Below are positions 38,379 through 47,325 of a stretch of 53,142 nt of DNA, in pieces; positions within the stretch are counted from its first letter, which is position 1; every line of letters starts with the position of its first letter. The position numbers were made by a program, and so were the translations under genes. Under the pieces are notes generated by a model, which ran no database searches, was not told where the DNA came from, and was given only the letters and a program-made list of their open reading frames with translations. This DNA is from Nocardia miyunensis NBRC 108239. Its GTDB lineage: Bacteria > Actinomycetota > Actinomycetes > Mycobacteriales > Mycobacteriaceae. The DNA lies in contig NZ_BDBQ01000106.1 of the NCBI RefSeq assembly GCF_001613065.1, positions 1-53,142 on the forward strand, given 5' to 3'.

Positions 38379-39047
38379 ATGAAATACACCACCGCGGGAA
38401 CCACGGTCACCGCATTGACAGCCGTGGCCGTCGCGTTCGGCGCAGGTTCCGCGCACGCGGATACGACCCCCACCGATCCCGGCAAGGTAGGCGTTCAGGT
38501 CGCGCCCGGCATTCAATTCACCGGTGCGACATCGGACAATTCGTCGATGCTGACCACCCCGGCCGGAACCGTCACCATGCACGGCGGACAGGTCTCGGTC
38601 CAAAATGCCGCGCGGCAACAGGTTTTCGGCACTCCGTTGCAGACCGTCGCCGGTGATCCGGCCACGCCCGCCGCCATTCCGGCGGCCGCGCCCACCGCGC
38701 CCGCGGCGAGCGGCAACGTTCTCGGTGACGTGCACACCGCCTGGCAGCAGGCGGGCGCGTACACCGGCCTCGCGGCCGGAATCGGTGGTATGGCAGGCGG
38801 ATTCGCCGGTGCGGCCGTCGGCTGTCCCATCGGCGCGATCACCCTGGGCAGCATGGTCACCGTCATGTCCGCCACCGCGCTGACCGTCCCCGGCATGATC
38901 GGCGGCTGCATGGGCGGCGCGGCGATGGGCGCGGCGGTCGGCGGCATGCTGGGCGCCGGAGCGGTCGGCATCCCGGTGGGCGTGGCCGTCACCGTGGACA
39001 AGTACAACCGGATGCAGGCACAGCGCGCCGCGGCCCCCCGCGGCTGA
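38379..39047 (+). CDS. secreted glycine-zipper protein, copy 2
   Basis: A 222-aa paralogue of the preceding gene. Signal peptide MKYTTAGTTVTALTAVAVAF with cleavage after AHA, then a longer N-terminal region (VGVQVAPGIQFTG, a beta-like stretch with MHGGQVSVQN), and the same core: GAAVGCPIGAITLG, TVPGMIGGCMGGAAMG, then GIPVGVAVTVDKYNRMQ. The Cys pair and the D-x-Y-N end are conserved between the two copies. The ATG at 38379 is used; a GTG at 38367 would add four residues. A hairpin terminator follows. Confidence 0.75.
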   Translation: MKYTTAGTTVTALTAVAVAFGAGSAHADTTPTDPGKVGVQVAPGIQFTGATSDNSSMLTTPAGTVTMHGGQVSVQNAARQQVFGTPLQTVAGDPATPAAIPAAAPTAPAASGNVLGDVHTAWQQAGAYTGLAAGIGGMAGGFAGAAVGCPIGAITLGSMVTVMSATALTVPGMIGGCMGGAAMGAAVGGMLGAGAVGIPVGVAVTVDKYNRMQAQRAAAPRG

Positions 39048-39125
39048 CACTTCCGGTATGCCGCACGGTACGCCGGGCCGCGCGATGATTCCGGCACGGT
39101 CCAGCGAACCGGGCACCGGAAGCGA

Positions 39126-39159
39126 ACGGGGTGGCACTGCTCCAGCGGTGCCACCCCGT
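39126..39159. terminator. hairpin after the glycine-zipper pair
   Basis: Perfect 12-base arms ACGGGGTGGCAC (39126-39137) and GTGCCACCCCGT (39148-39159) with a 10-base loop, followed by a short T-containing stretch. It ends the secreted-protein pair and the convergent pseudogene. Confidence 0.8.
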
Positions 39160-39175
39160 ATCGTTCCTCTGGACG

Positions 39176-40010
39176 TCAGTTCCGCCGGTATCCGGCACGG
39201 GCTCGTTGTAAGGGGCACGGCTGCACGGCCGCACGGATGACCGGGAGTCCGAGGTCGGCGTCGGGGGCGACCTCGCCGCCCGGGTGATCGCCCCAGACGA
39301 CGGTCACTTCGGTGCCGGGCACAGCCGCCTGCTCGGACAGCAGGGCCAGGCTCAGCATCGTTCCGTAGGGGTCGTTGAAGGCGACGCCCACCGATTCGCC
39401 GCCGCGCTCGACACGTTGGTGCGCAAGGGTATTCACGATCCCATGGTCCGCGCCCAGGACCCGCTGTACGTCGTCGGCGTTCAGCACCAGCGTCACCTTG
39501 TGGCGTCGGTCGGCGTCCCGCAGCGCACGCAGCGCGTCACGACCGAGGAAGTCGCGGTCGAAGGAGATCGATGGTCCGTAGCCGAGTTCGTCCGGGGTGA
39601 CGTAGTAGTCGGCGATGTCGGGTGAGTAGAAGCTGCCATGCAACGGCTGCATGCCGTCCGGCGTGTGCGGGGCAGCCACGAGCGATAGGCGATCTGATCC
39701 GGGGTCGCGTCGTAGATCGCCGGGACCGGCGCGGGGATCCATCCGCCCTCGGCCTGGGCCGTCGGGTAGGCCTGCGAGCCGACGAGCTCGAGGCCGAACT
39801 GCTCCCCGGCCGCCACGAGCGCTTCCTCAACCGCCGCATGATCCGCGTGGTCGGAAGAACGGCGGGATGTGGCTCGGGTCGCGCGAGCAATCCGGTGACG
39901 ACGTAGTCCTGTTCGCCCCGCCGCAGCAGGATTCCATCGCCGACCAGCAGGCCGTTCTCATTCACGGTGACGAGCTGTTCGGCCTGGTCGGCGGCGAAAT
40001 CTGCCGGTGG
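39176..40010 (-). pseudogene. decayed GcvT/LigM-like aminomethyltransferase paralogue
   Basis: Fragments of a protein closely related to the intact gene at 41890-43236 are scattered over frames on the minus strand. From the 5' side: ADFAADQAEQLVTVNENG and DGILLRRGEQDYVVTG; then, after loss of about 100 codons, DHADHAAVEEALVAAGEQ and GGWIPAPVPAIYDATPDQ; then, after a frameshift in the GGGG at 39669-39672, LHGSFYSPDIADYYVTPDE and the C-terminus VVWGDHPGGEVAPDADLG, ending in RYRRN-like residues at 39176. The first about 85 residues are missing. Multiple independent lesions show genuine decay rather than a sequencing error. Confidence 0.85.
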
Positions 40011-40071
40011 TCTCGGCCTGGCCGGTCGACCGATAGCGAGATCCGCTGCGGGGCAGCACCGTTCGAATGCC

Positions 40072-41631
40072 CTACATTCGCGTTCGGCGCACACCGATCA
40101 GCACTAGGGCTATGGCCCCGGCCAGCAGCATCCCGATTCCGGCGATCAGAGCACAGATGTGCAGGGCGTCGCTGAAACTCAGTGCGTAGGCGGCATGCGC
40201 GAGCGCGGTGCCGCGCCCGCTGTCGAGATGCATGAACGCTCCGGCCTGGATACCGGCCTTCGACACGATCCCGGCGACCATGCCCCGATCGCGGGGCTCC
40301 AGAGCGGAGCCGGCCAGGTGGCCGGGCAAGGTGGCCAGGAGCCGATTGGTCAGGACCACCCCGAACACGGCCGGACCCAGCGCACTGCCCATCTGCCGCA
40401 GTGCGCTGTTCGCCGAACCGGCCGTACCGGCCAGCCGCGGCGGCACGCTGTTGACCGCGATCGTGGTGATCGGCGCCAGCGCCAGCGCGATGCCGAGGCC
40501 GAACAGCGCGATGAAGAGCACTGCGGTACCGGTGCCGGTGTCGGGGGCGATGAAGCTCATGCACAGCGCCGCGACCCCGCCGATCCCGAGACCGGCGACC
40601 AGGACCAGGCCCGGGGTCAGCCGGTACATCATCCGGCCCAGTATCGGGCCCAGGACAACCGCGAAGCCGTTGAGCGCGATGAGCAGGACGCCGATGTAGA
40701 GCGTCGAGGCGTGGCGTACCAGGCCGAAGTATTCGCTGAGTGTGAATACGAGCCCGACCTGGGCGAACAGCGTGATCGTCATGACCAGCGCGGTTCCGGA
40801 GAACGCGGCCGAGGCGAACAGCCGGACGTCGAACATCGGGTTGGGAGAGCGCAACTCCACCACGACGAACGCGGGCAGCGCCAGGACGGCGACAACGAAG
40901 GCGATGATCGTGGCGGGCGTGCCCCATCCGGCGGCACCGCCCTGGATCACGCCGAAGACCACGCCCGTGAGCCCGATGATGGCGAGCAGTTGGCCGGGCA
41001 CGTCGAGGTGGCGGGTTCGCTCGGTGCGGACCTCCGTCAGGGCCATGGCCGCGGCGGCCAAGGTCAGCGCGCACAAAACGAGTTCGGGCAGGAAGATCCA
41101 GCGCCATTGGGCATGTTCGGCGATCAGCCCGCTGAACACCGGACCGAGGGTCAGGCCCAGTCCGAGCGAGCCGGTCCACAGCGCGATCGCGGTGGCCCGC
41201 CCGCGATGATCCTCGCGAGCGTGGCTGACCAGAGCCAAGGTTGTGGGCATCATCGCGGCGGTGCCCATACCCGCGAGCACGAGGCCCACGTACAACTGCG
41301 GCACGCTGTCGGCGGTGAGACAGACCACCCAGCCGACGCAGGACAGCGTCATCGCGGTCAGATAGATCCTCTTGCGGCCGTATCGCTCACCGAGCGTTCC
41401 GAAGGTCAGCACCAGCACCGCGGTCGGCAGGATGAATGTGTCTGTGATCCATTGCAATTGGCTGGTGGAGGCGTGCAGTCCGGCTCCCAGGATCGGCAGG
41501 GCCGCCGAAACGCCGACGAGCGGAAGATAGGAGACGAACGCACCGAGACATGCCAGAGCGATGGTGATCCCGCTCCTGCTCGGTGTGGTGGGTAATGCGG
41601 TGGTCGACCGGTTCGGTGGGTTGAGCGCCAT
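40072..41631 (-). CDS. MFS transporter, DHA2 (14-TMS, EmrB/QacA-like)
   Basis: A 519-aa drug:proton antiporter-type or aromatic-acid transporter of the major facilitator superfamily. Motifs: LQWITDTFILPTAVLVLTFGTLGERYGRKRIYL (motif A in loop 2-3, GxLxxRxGRKR), LALVSHAREDHRGRATAIALWTGSLGLGLTLGPVFSG with the antiporter motif C (named by parts), and about 14 hydrophobic spans. I chose the ATG at 41631. It sits between a decayed and an intact GcvT-like demethylase, and may import or export the methoxylated aromatic or its product; a drug efflux role is equally possible. Confidence 0.88.
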   Translation of the reverse strand: MALNPPNRSTTALPTTPSRSGITIALACLGAFVSYLPLVGVSAALPILGAGLHASTSQLQWITDTFILPTAVLVLTFGTLGERYGRKRIYLTAMTLSCVGWVVCLTADSVPQLYVGLVLAGMGTAAMMPTTLALVSHAREDHRGRATAIALWTGSLGLGLTLGPVFSGLIAEHAQWRWIFLPELVLCALTLAAAAMALTEVRTERTRHLDVPGQLLAIIGLTGVVFGVIQGGAAGWGTPATIIAFVVAVLALPAFVVVELRSPNPMFDVRLFASAAFSGTALVMTITLFAQVGLVFTLSEYFGLVRHASTLYIGVLLIALNGFAVVLGPILGRMMYRLTPGLVLVAGLGIGGVAALCMSFIAPDTGTGTAVLFIALFGLGIALALAPITTIAVNSVPPRLAGTAGSANSALRQMGSALGPAVFGVVLTNRLLATLPGHLAGSALEPRDRGMVAGIVSKAGIQAGAFMHLDSGRGTALAHAAYALSFSDALHICALIAGIGMLLAGAIALVLIGVRRTRM

Positions 41632-41669
41632 TGATGTAATCCACTCTTTTTCGGTTTCCGGAATTGCTC

Positions 41670-41710
41670 GACTGCCCCGCCTCGCTGAAACGAGGTCGAA
41701 GCAGGCAGTC
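41670..41710. other. structured leader between GcvT-like gene and MFS gene
   Basis: Outer arms GACTGCC (41670-41676) and GGCAGTC (41704-41710) enclose an inner CCTCG/CGAGG hairpin. Both neighbouring genes are on the minus strand, so it may be a terminator after the GcvT-like gene or a folded 5' leader of the transporter message. The rest of this 258-base gap shows no clear gene. Confidence 0.4.
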
Positions 41711-41889
41711 TGATTCGATGAGATGGAGATCAATTCGACCTCGTCGCGATCCTCTCCTCGATGACCGGCATCGAGAGACGTGGATCCTGTTCCGCGGCAA
41801 GATATTCGAACTGTTTGCCGAGATCGCGGCGATTACGGTGGTCGTATTCCGCCGTCGCTGAACGAGCCCGGGGTGACTTTGACGATGCC

Positions 41890-43236
41890 CTATCCCTCGA
41901 CTGCGGAGTTCGAGCGGTATCGGGTGCGGGTGAATTCGTTGTACGGGGACGGCTGGACGGTGGCGCGGATGCGGGGGAACCCGAGATCCGCATCGGGTGC
42001 GGTGCCCGCTCCCGGGTGGTCGCCCCAGACGACTTCGACCTCGGTTCCGGGCGCGGTGAACTCGTCTTCGACCAAGGCCAGCGACAAGATGGTGCCGACC
42101 GGCCCGATGGTCGCGGTCCAGAAGGTGATTCCCGCCAGGCCGCTCGCATTCTCGACGCGGTAGCGGCCGTAGCTGAGCTGGAACCCGCTGTCCGCGCCGA
42201 ACACGTTGTCGACGTCGTCGGGGTTGAACACCAGCGTGACCCGCGAGCGGTGCACGTTCTGCTTGGCTTCGAGCAGGGCGTCGCGACCGATGAAGTCGTG
42301 GTTGAACGAGATCGACCGGCCGTACCCGAGTTCCCAGGGCGAGCAGTAGTAGTCCTCGATGTTCTCCGAGAAATAGCTTCCGTGCAGCGGCTTCTGGCCC
42401 TCGTAGGAGAACAGGCTCAGCGATCTGCGGTAGTCCTCGAGGGCCGGATCGGTATAGATCGCGGGGGTCGGCGTGGGGATCCAGCCGCTTTCGATGCCGT
42501 TGGTGAAGTAGGCCAGACCACCTACCCGGACGATCCCCGAATCGGTTCCGGCCGCCAACAGCGCGTCCCTGACGACTTCGTGGTCCTCGTACCGGCCGAT
42601 GAACTCGTATCCGGCCTGCCCTGCCATGCCGTGCCGGAGCGCGCGAATCTGTTTGCCCGCCAACGCGACCGGCTGCGAGTGGAAGAACTTCACCTCGGGC
42701 AGCGGCCCGCCGAACGCCCGCTCGATGACCTCCATCGCGTGCGGCCCCTGGACCTGATAGCGGAACAGCTTCGGGTCGCGGTCGGTGCGCACCGACGAGT
42801 CGGGATCGGTGTCGAATTCGACGTCGTACCCGCCCTTCTCACCCCAGTACTTCACCCAGCTCTGCGCGGCCGGGACGCCGCTGAGGGTGTAGGTGTTCTC
42901 ATTCTCCCGCAACAGGATTCCGTCGACGATGATGTTGCCGTCCTGGGCGACCGGGATGAACTGCTTGGCCTGGTCGATCGCGAACTTCCCGTAGTTGTTG
43001 GCACTGACCCCGCGCAGCAGGCGAGTCGCGTCCGGCCCATCGACGCGCGTGTCGAACATGTGGTACGAGAGATCGAACAGCGCCACGCCCGAGCGCCACG
43101 CCTCCTGTTCGGCTGCCCAGCCCGCGTATTCGGGCGCCACCACCGGCACCGCCCATGGCTCGGTGCCCGGCTTCCAGAGCAGATTGACGGCGGATCCGGT
43201 CTGTGCGATGCCGTCCTGAACGCTTGGCGTGACCAC
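41890..43236 (-). CDS. GcvT-family aminomethyltransferase, LigM/DesA-like O-demethylase
   Basis: A 448-aa GcvT-fold protein resembling tetrahydrofolate-dependent O-demethylases of the LigM/DesA group. Recognisable parts: EAWRSGVALFDLSYHMFDTRVDGPDATRLLRGVSANNYGKF (start block), DGNIIVDGILLRENENTYTL, ALRHGMAGQAGYEFIGRYEDH, GWIPTPTPAIYTDPALEDYR, GYGRSISFNHDFIGRDALLEA, and VEVVWGDHPGAGTAPDADLG (named in parts; the gene reads through without interruption). It would move a methyl group from a methoxy-aromatic or a glycine-like amine to folate. The GTG at 43236 has GGGAG upstream. It is divergent from a MarR regulator, a common arrangement for aromatic-acid genes. Confidence 0.85.
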   Translation of the reverse strand: MVTPSVQDGIAQTGSAVNLLWKPGTEPWAVPVVAPEYAGWAAEQEAWRSGVALFDLSYHMFDTRVDGPDATRLLRGVSANNYGKFAIDQAKQFIPVAQDGNIIVDGILLRENENTYTLSGVPAAQSWVKYWGEKGGYDVEFDTDPDSSVRTDRDPKLFRYQVQGPHAMEVIERAFGGPLPEVKFFHSQPVALAGKQIRALRHGMAGQAGYEFIGRYEDHEVVRDALLAAGTDSGIVRVGGLAYFTNGIESGWIPTPTPAIYTDPALEDYRRSLSLFSYEGQKPLHGSYFSENIEDYYCSPWELGYGRSISFNHDFIGRDALLEAKQNVHRSRVTLVFNPDDVDNVFGADSGFQLSYGRYRVENASGLAGITFWTATIGPVGTILSLALVEDEFTAPGTEVEVVWGDHPGAGTAPDADLGFPRIRATVQPSPYNEFTRTRYRSNSAVEG

Positions 43237-43259
43237 GCTGTGCTCCCTACCACTCCCAT

Positions 43260-43289
43260 AGTGTGTATGTGTACGAAAGCATACGTACT
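43260..43289. promoter_or_regulatory. MarR operator candidate between demethylase and MarR
   Basis: Ten-base arms AGTGTGTATG (43260-43269) and CATACGTACT (43280-43289) match as an inverted repeat at eight of ten positions around a 10-base spacer; the inner GTATG/CATAC arms are perfect. It lies in the 65-base divergent promoter directly upstream of the MarR start. Confidence 0.65.
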
Positions 43290-43301
43290 AGAGTGGATAG
43301 C

Positions 43302-43775
43302 ATGTCAAGAGTGAGCGAAGAAGCAGAAGAGGTTCCCGGGCGCGTCGAGTTCGACGAACGGCTGGCCGACGTCATGGACGCGATCAACAACCTCGCGCGC
43401 AAACTCGCCCTGCGGGGCGAGGATATGCGCGAGATCGTTCCGCTCACCGGTACCGAGGTGGAAGTGCTGCGTGAAATCCTGCGGAGCCCCGGTACCACTC
43501 CCACCCAGATCGCCACGGCCACGGGTCTGCGGCGCAGCAATGTCAGTGCCGCGGTTCGGGTTCTGGAATCTCGCGATTTCATCACCAAGGAGCAGAGCGC
43601 CGAGGACGCGCGCTACGTGCGACTGACGGCCACGGACGTCGCTGTCGACAGTACGGCGAGCGTCCGGGCGCTCTGGGTCCGGCGGCTGCGCGAGGTGGCG
43701 CCCGAGGAACTCCTCGAACAGGCCGTGACGTTCCGCGAGGTCCTGATGGCCCTGGATCAGGCTCTCCGACACTGA
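43302..43775 (+). CDS. MarR family transcriptional regulator
   Basis: A 157-aa MarR regulator. The winged helix is LTGTEVEVLREILRSPGTTPTQIATATGLRRSNVSAAVRVLESRDFI with the basic wing KEQSAEDARYVRLTATD (parts named). I chose the ATG at 43302; an earlier frame from 43263 overlaps the operator. It probably represses the divergent GcvT-like demethylase gene and itself, with an aromatic acid as inducer. Confidence 0.9.
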   Translation: MSRVSEEAEEVPGRVEFDERLADVMDAINNLARKLALRGEDMREIVPLTGTEVEVLREILRSPGTTPTQIATATGLRRSNVSAAVRVLESRDFITKEQSAEDARYVRLTATDVAVDSTASVRALWVRRLREVAPEELLEQAVTFREVLMALDQALRH

Positions 43776-43828
43776 GTTTCGCCACCGTCGGGCTCGGGAG
43801 CCGCCCGTGTTCCGGGCCGGTTCGGTGG

Positions 43829-44060
43829 CGGTTGCCGGACGATGACTTCGGCCGCTACGGCAGTATGCGGATCGATATGGCCGGCACGACCGTGGACGTG
43901 CTGCGTACCGGCATCTCCGGGTGAGCTCGGCTACGAAGTGCACGGTCCGGTCGAGGCGGGCAACGAGATATGGCGAGCCGTCCGCGACGTACGCCCGGAG
44001 CCCTCGCACGCTGGCCGATCTGGAATGGAACGTCGATGACGTCGTCGCGACCTGGTGCGG
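43829..44060 (+). pseudogene. relic of a second GcvT/LigM-like gene
   Basis: The + strand reads DDFGRYGSMRIDMAGTTVDV and LRTGISG, then after a one-base shift near 43918-43921 GELGYEVHGPVEAGNEIWRA, then after another shift LADLEWNVDDVVATW. These are conserved pieces of the LigM-type aminomethyltransferase C-terminal half, where GELGYEVHGP is the hallmark. It differs from both minus-strand copies, so it comes from a separate family member. It lies between MarR and the lipase terminator. Confidence 0.7.
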
Positions 44061-44136
44061 TGGACGCTGCCGCCTCCGGAAGCGCGCGGGACTACGAACC
44101 GTCTTGTGCTCCGGGCGTTTTCCCTGGGAATGGATA

Positions 44137-44166
44137 CGAGCAGGGGCTCGGCCGAGCCCCTGCTCG
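44137..44166. terminator. 30-base perfect palindrome after the first lipase gene
   Basis: A perfect 30-base palindrome with arms CGAGCAGGGGCTCGG and CCGAGCCCCTGCTCG and no loop bases beyond the GGCC centre lies 17 bases after the lipase stop on the minus strand. It should form a strong terminator hairpin; the symmetry also allows use on the other strand. Confidence 0.85.
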
Positions 44167-44182
44167 ATGTTCTCCGGTCGAT

Positions 44183-45562
44183 CTAACGCATGGCGGGACA
44201 TTCGTTCGGTGCGGGCTCATCGCGGAGCCTGGCATCGATCCAGTCGGCGGCGCCGCCCGCGCCCTTGAGCATCGCGGATACGTGATCGCCAGGGACAGTG
44301 CGGAATTCGACGCTCACGCCGAGTTCGCACTGGCGGCGGTACACCTGGCGTGGTCCTGCGATCGGGATCCAGAAGTCGTTGTCGCCGTGGTAGATGTACA
44401 GCGGCGCGGTGGATTTGCGGTCGGTCAGGTTCGTGAGGCGCTCGATCCGGGTGGCGATGGCGCTCTCGAGCGGATGATCGATGTTCGCGGCGACATCGAT
44501 CGGGATACCCACCGCGCCGAGCGGACCGTCGGCTTCACCGCAGATGTCCTTCAACGGCGAGATCGCCGCCCACTGAGCGAGGTGGTTCATGTACTGCAAC
44601 ATCTCGGTGTGTTCGCGGGCCATCGCCAGCGTCACCGACAGCAGGATGCCCGATGCGCTGTGGCCGTTGAACACGTGCGCCACCGCGCCGTAGTCGGTCA
44701 CCAGGCCGCCGAAGGCCGCACCGACCAGCGAATCGGCCAGCTCCGGCGCGTATTCGTGCTGGAGCATCGCCGTCGCGTACGCGGCGATCGCCCCGCCGGA
44801 GTAGCCGGTCACCGCGTACCGGCTGTCGTGGAATTCGGTCGGGAACAGCGACCGTACGGCCCGAATCGAATCCAGGGTCAGATGCCCGGCGACGGCCGGT
44901 TCCGCGTACGTCATGTACGGCCCCTCGTGATCGGGGATGAGAACCGCCTGCCCCTTGTTCAACGCCGTCGCGACCGCCGGGAGGAACACGTTGATGTCGC
45001 TGTTGTCGCGGACTCCGTGCGCGATCGTATAACCGGGAGTGCAGCGCAATCCGAGAGCGTTGATCGGCATGGTGTCCACGTTCACCGGCCGGGGGCCGGG
45101 GCCGGTCCACTCGGCGGTGGGTACGAGAAATGTCGCCGTGCCGAACGAGGGCGCGCCGCTCGAGGAGGTGGTGCGGAACTTCAGCAGCGACGCACGCGCG
45201 ATCGGGGCGTTGAACAGCGTGGCCGCTGTCGAGGTGATGTCCCGCGTCGAGATCGACTGGCCCGGACGCAGGGCGGCGAGGCCGGCGGGCCAGCTGTCGA
45301 ACGTCGGATCCCCGGTGGGGGTGGGCAGTATCGACTTCCACAATGCCGATTCCGCACCGTTCGCATTCTGTTGCGCCGGTGCGGGAAGCGCGGGCTGTGG
45401 AACGTTGCCGTCGATCCATTTCTGCAATGGGGACGGGGCGGCGTTGGGCGTCACCGAGAATGGGGGATTACCGGATGATCCGTCGTCCGCGTGCGCGGTT
45501 TGTGCCGTAGACAACGTACAGCTGACAATCAAAGTAACTACACTCAGTATCAGGGTTTTCAA
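44183..45562 (-). CDS. secreted lipase, CalA/LIP family, copy 1
   Basis: A 459-aa secretory lipase (LIP family, alpha/beta hydrolase). The TTG at 45562 has GAGG eight bases upstream and gives a signal peptide (KTLILSVVTLIVSCTLSTAQ, cleavage near AHA-DD); an upstream in-frame start at 45664 would bury it. The nucleophile is the Ser in VTGYSGGAIAAYA; Asp is in YIYHGDNDFWIP and His in PGDHVSAM. A lipobox-like IVSC inside the signal leaves open whether it is lipidated. It would hydrolyse long-chain triglycerides or esters outside the membrane. A close paralogue lies 130 bases upstream on the same strand. Confidence 0.9.
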   Translation of the reverse strand: MKTLILSVVTLIVSCTLSTAQTAHADDGSSGNPPFSVTPNAAPSPLQKWIDGNVPQPALPAPAQQNANGAESALWKSILPTPTGDPTFDSWPAGLAALRPGQSISTRDITSTAATLFNAPIARASLLKFRTTSSSGAPSFGTATFLVPTAEWTGPGPRPVNVDTMPINALGLRCTPGYTIAHGVRDNSDINVFLPAVATALNKGQAVLIPDHEGPYMTYAEPAVAGHLTLDSIRAVRSLFPTEFHDSRYAVTGYSGGAIAAYATAMLQHEYAPELADSLVGAAFGGLVTDYGAVAHVFNGHSASGILLSVTLAMAREHTEMLQYMNHLAQWAAISPLKDICGEADGPLGAVGIPIDVAANIDHPLESAIATRIERLTNLTDRKSTAPLYIYHGDNDFWIPIAGPRQVYRRQCELGVSVEFRTVPGDHVSAMLKGAGGAADWIDARLRDEPAPNECPAMR

Positions 45563-45691
45563 ATCAGCATCCTCGTTCCGAGCGCCGGATCGCTGCACAC
45601 CCTTGTACATCTGTATTTGCCGGTACTCATTCCTCTCCGAAGCCCAGGCGGGCAGGAGTGACAATCATCGTGTCTGACACAATAATTCGCG

Positions 45692-47077
45692 TCAGTGCGC
45701 CGGGCATTCACTGGGAGCCGGTACACCGTGCAGGCGTGCGCTGAGCCAATCGTTCATCTCGGGATATCCGGTGAGGAAGCCGATGATGTGTTCGCCGGGC
45801 ACATTGCGGAAAACCGCCGGCACGCCCTTGCCGCATTGTTCCCGGTACATCTTCTCGGCATCCTCGATCGGGAGCCACCAGTCGAGCCCGCCGTGGTAGA
45901 TGTACAGCGGGACACCCGATTTACGGTTGGTCAGATCCAGTTGACCGAACATCTCGTCGGCGATCGGGCTGTCCAGCGGATTACCGATGTTCGCGGCGAT
46001 ATCGACCGGGAAACCGGCCACGCCGAGCGGTCCGTCGGCGTCGCCGCAGATGTCCTTGATGGGCGAGGTCGACACCCACTCGCCGAGATGATTCATGTAC
46101 TGCAACATCTCGGGGTGTTCACGTGTCATCGCCATCGCCACCGACAGCAGAATTCCGGATTCGATATTGCCGTTGAATCGGTGGGCCACGTCCCGGTAGT
46201 CGGTGACCAAACCGCCCGCGGCGGCTCCGACGAGAATGTCCTTCAGGTCGGGCGCGTACTCGTTCATCAGCATGGCCGCGGCGTAAGCGGCGATCGCGCC
46301 ACCCGAATACCCGTTGACGGTGAAACGGCTGTCGGTGAATTCGCTCGGCGTGCTGTTGCGCACGGCGCGAATAGAATCGAGCATCACATGTCCGGCGATA
46401 TTCGGCTCGGCGTACGCCATCCGCGGACCCTCGTGATCGGGCAGGACGACCGCATAGCCCTGTCCGAGAGCCGACCACACCGTCGGCAGGAATACCGCCA
46501 GATCGGTGTTCGGCTTGTCGAATACGCCGTGCGCCATCGTGTAACTCGTGGTGCAGTGCGCACCGAGCGAGTTGATCGGCAGTGCGTTGACCTGAACCGG
46601 CCGGGTCCCCGGTCCGGTCCACTTGGCGGCCGGGACGATCAGCGTCGCGGTCCCGAACGACGGTGTGCCGGTCGCCGAGGTGCTACGGAACTTCAGCAGG
46701 ACCGCGCGCTGGATGGGTACCGCCACGAGCGGGGCCGCGGTCGCCGTCACGTCCCGTGCCTCGAGGATCTGGCCGGGGTGCGCGGCGGCGAGATCGCTGG
46801 GCCAGGCGTCGAACATCGGGTCTCCGGTGGGCGGGGACAGCTCGCCGCGCCACAGGGCCGTGAGTTGGTCGTCACCGGTGTACGGCAGGGCCGGAACGGT
46901 GTTGTCGATCCACTGCTGCAGCGGGGTGGGCCCCGCGGTGCCGGGCATCGGTTGCGTGCTCGGGTTTGTCGGCGCACCCGGATCGGCATGGGCCGCCCCG
47001 GCTCCCACGGAGGTGCAACCGACCAGCGCCGCGGTGAACGCAACTGCCAGTAACGCTTTCACAACGAATCCTCGCAT
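45692..47077 (-). CDS. secreted lipase, CalA/LIP family, copy 2
   Basis: A 461-aa paralogue of the neighbouring lipase. Signal peptide RGFVVKALLAVAFTAALVGC ends in a good lipobox (LVGC at about 18-21), also followed by AHA-DP, so lipoprotein or secreted form are both possible. Nucleophile Ser in VNGYSGGAIAAYA, Asp in YIYHGGLDWWLP, His in PGEHIIGF. The HGDND of copy 1 is HGGLD here, a difference at the acid loop that may affect specificity. The perfect 11-base palindrome GTGTCTGACAC at 45670-45680 between the two genes may be an operator for the downstream copy. Confidence 0.9.
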   Translation of the reverse strand: MRGFVVKALLAVAFTAALVGCTSVGAGAAHADPGAPTNPSTQPMPGTAGPTPLQQWIDNTVPALPYTGDDQLTALWRGELSPPTGDPMFDAWPSDLAAAHPGQILEARDVTATAAPLVAVPIQRAVLLKFRSTSATGTPSFGTATLIVPAAKWTGPGTRPVQVNALPINSLGAHCTTSYTMAHGVFDKPNTDLAVFLPTVWSALGQGYAVVLPDHEGPRMAYAEPNIAGHVMLDSIRAVRNSTPSEFTDSRFTVNGYSGGAIAAYAAAMLMNEYAPDLKDILVGAAAGGLVTDYRDVAHRFNGNIESGILLSVAMAMTREHPEMLQYMNHLGEWVSTSPIKDICGDADGPLGVAGFPVDIAANIGNPLDSPIADEMFGQLDLTNRKSGVPLYIYHGGLDWWLPIEDAEKMYREQCGKGVPAVFRNVPGEHIIGFLTGYPEMNDWLSARLHGVPAPSECPAH

Positions 47078-47325
47078 CGAAATACCCGGTTCGGGCGAAC
47101 CTCAACGAGTATCGGTCCCCGGCAACGGTTTTCACGAATCGACGCCGGATGTCTGTGATCGATTCGGCATTCGCTCGAGTCGGATTGTGTCGGATCCCAA
47201 CTCCGATCCCGGGCAGCTGCAGGGGACTCTACCTTCACTCGGAAGTCCTACCACGCGTACGTGATTCGGGCCGGATCGTCCGCGAGCCGTCTATCAATGA
47301 TTACAAGCGGCGGTATCGTCACCCG

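Noticed and set aside
44029..45478. Long + strand frame opposite the first lipase
   Set aside because: Antisense to a lipase with signal peptide and catalytic triad; no ribosome-binding site or domain.
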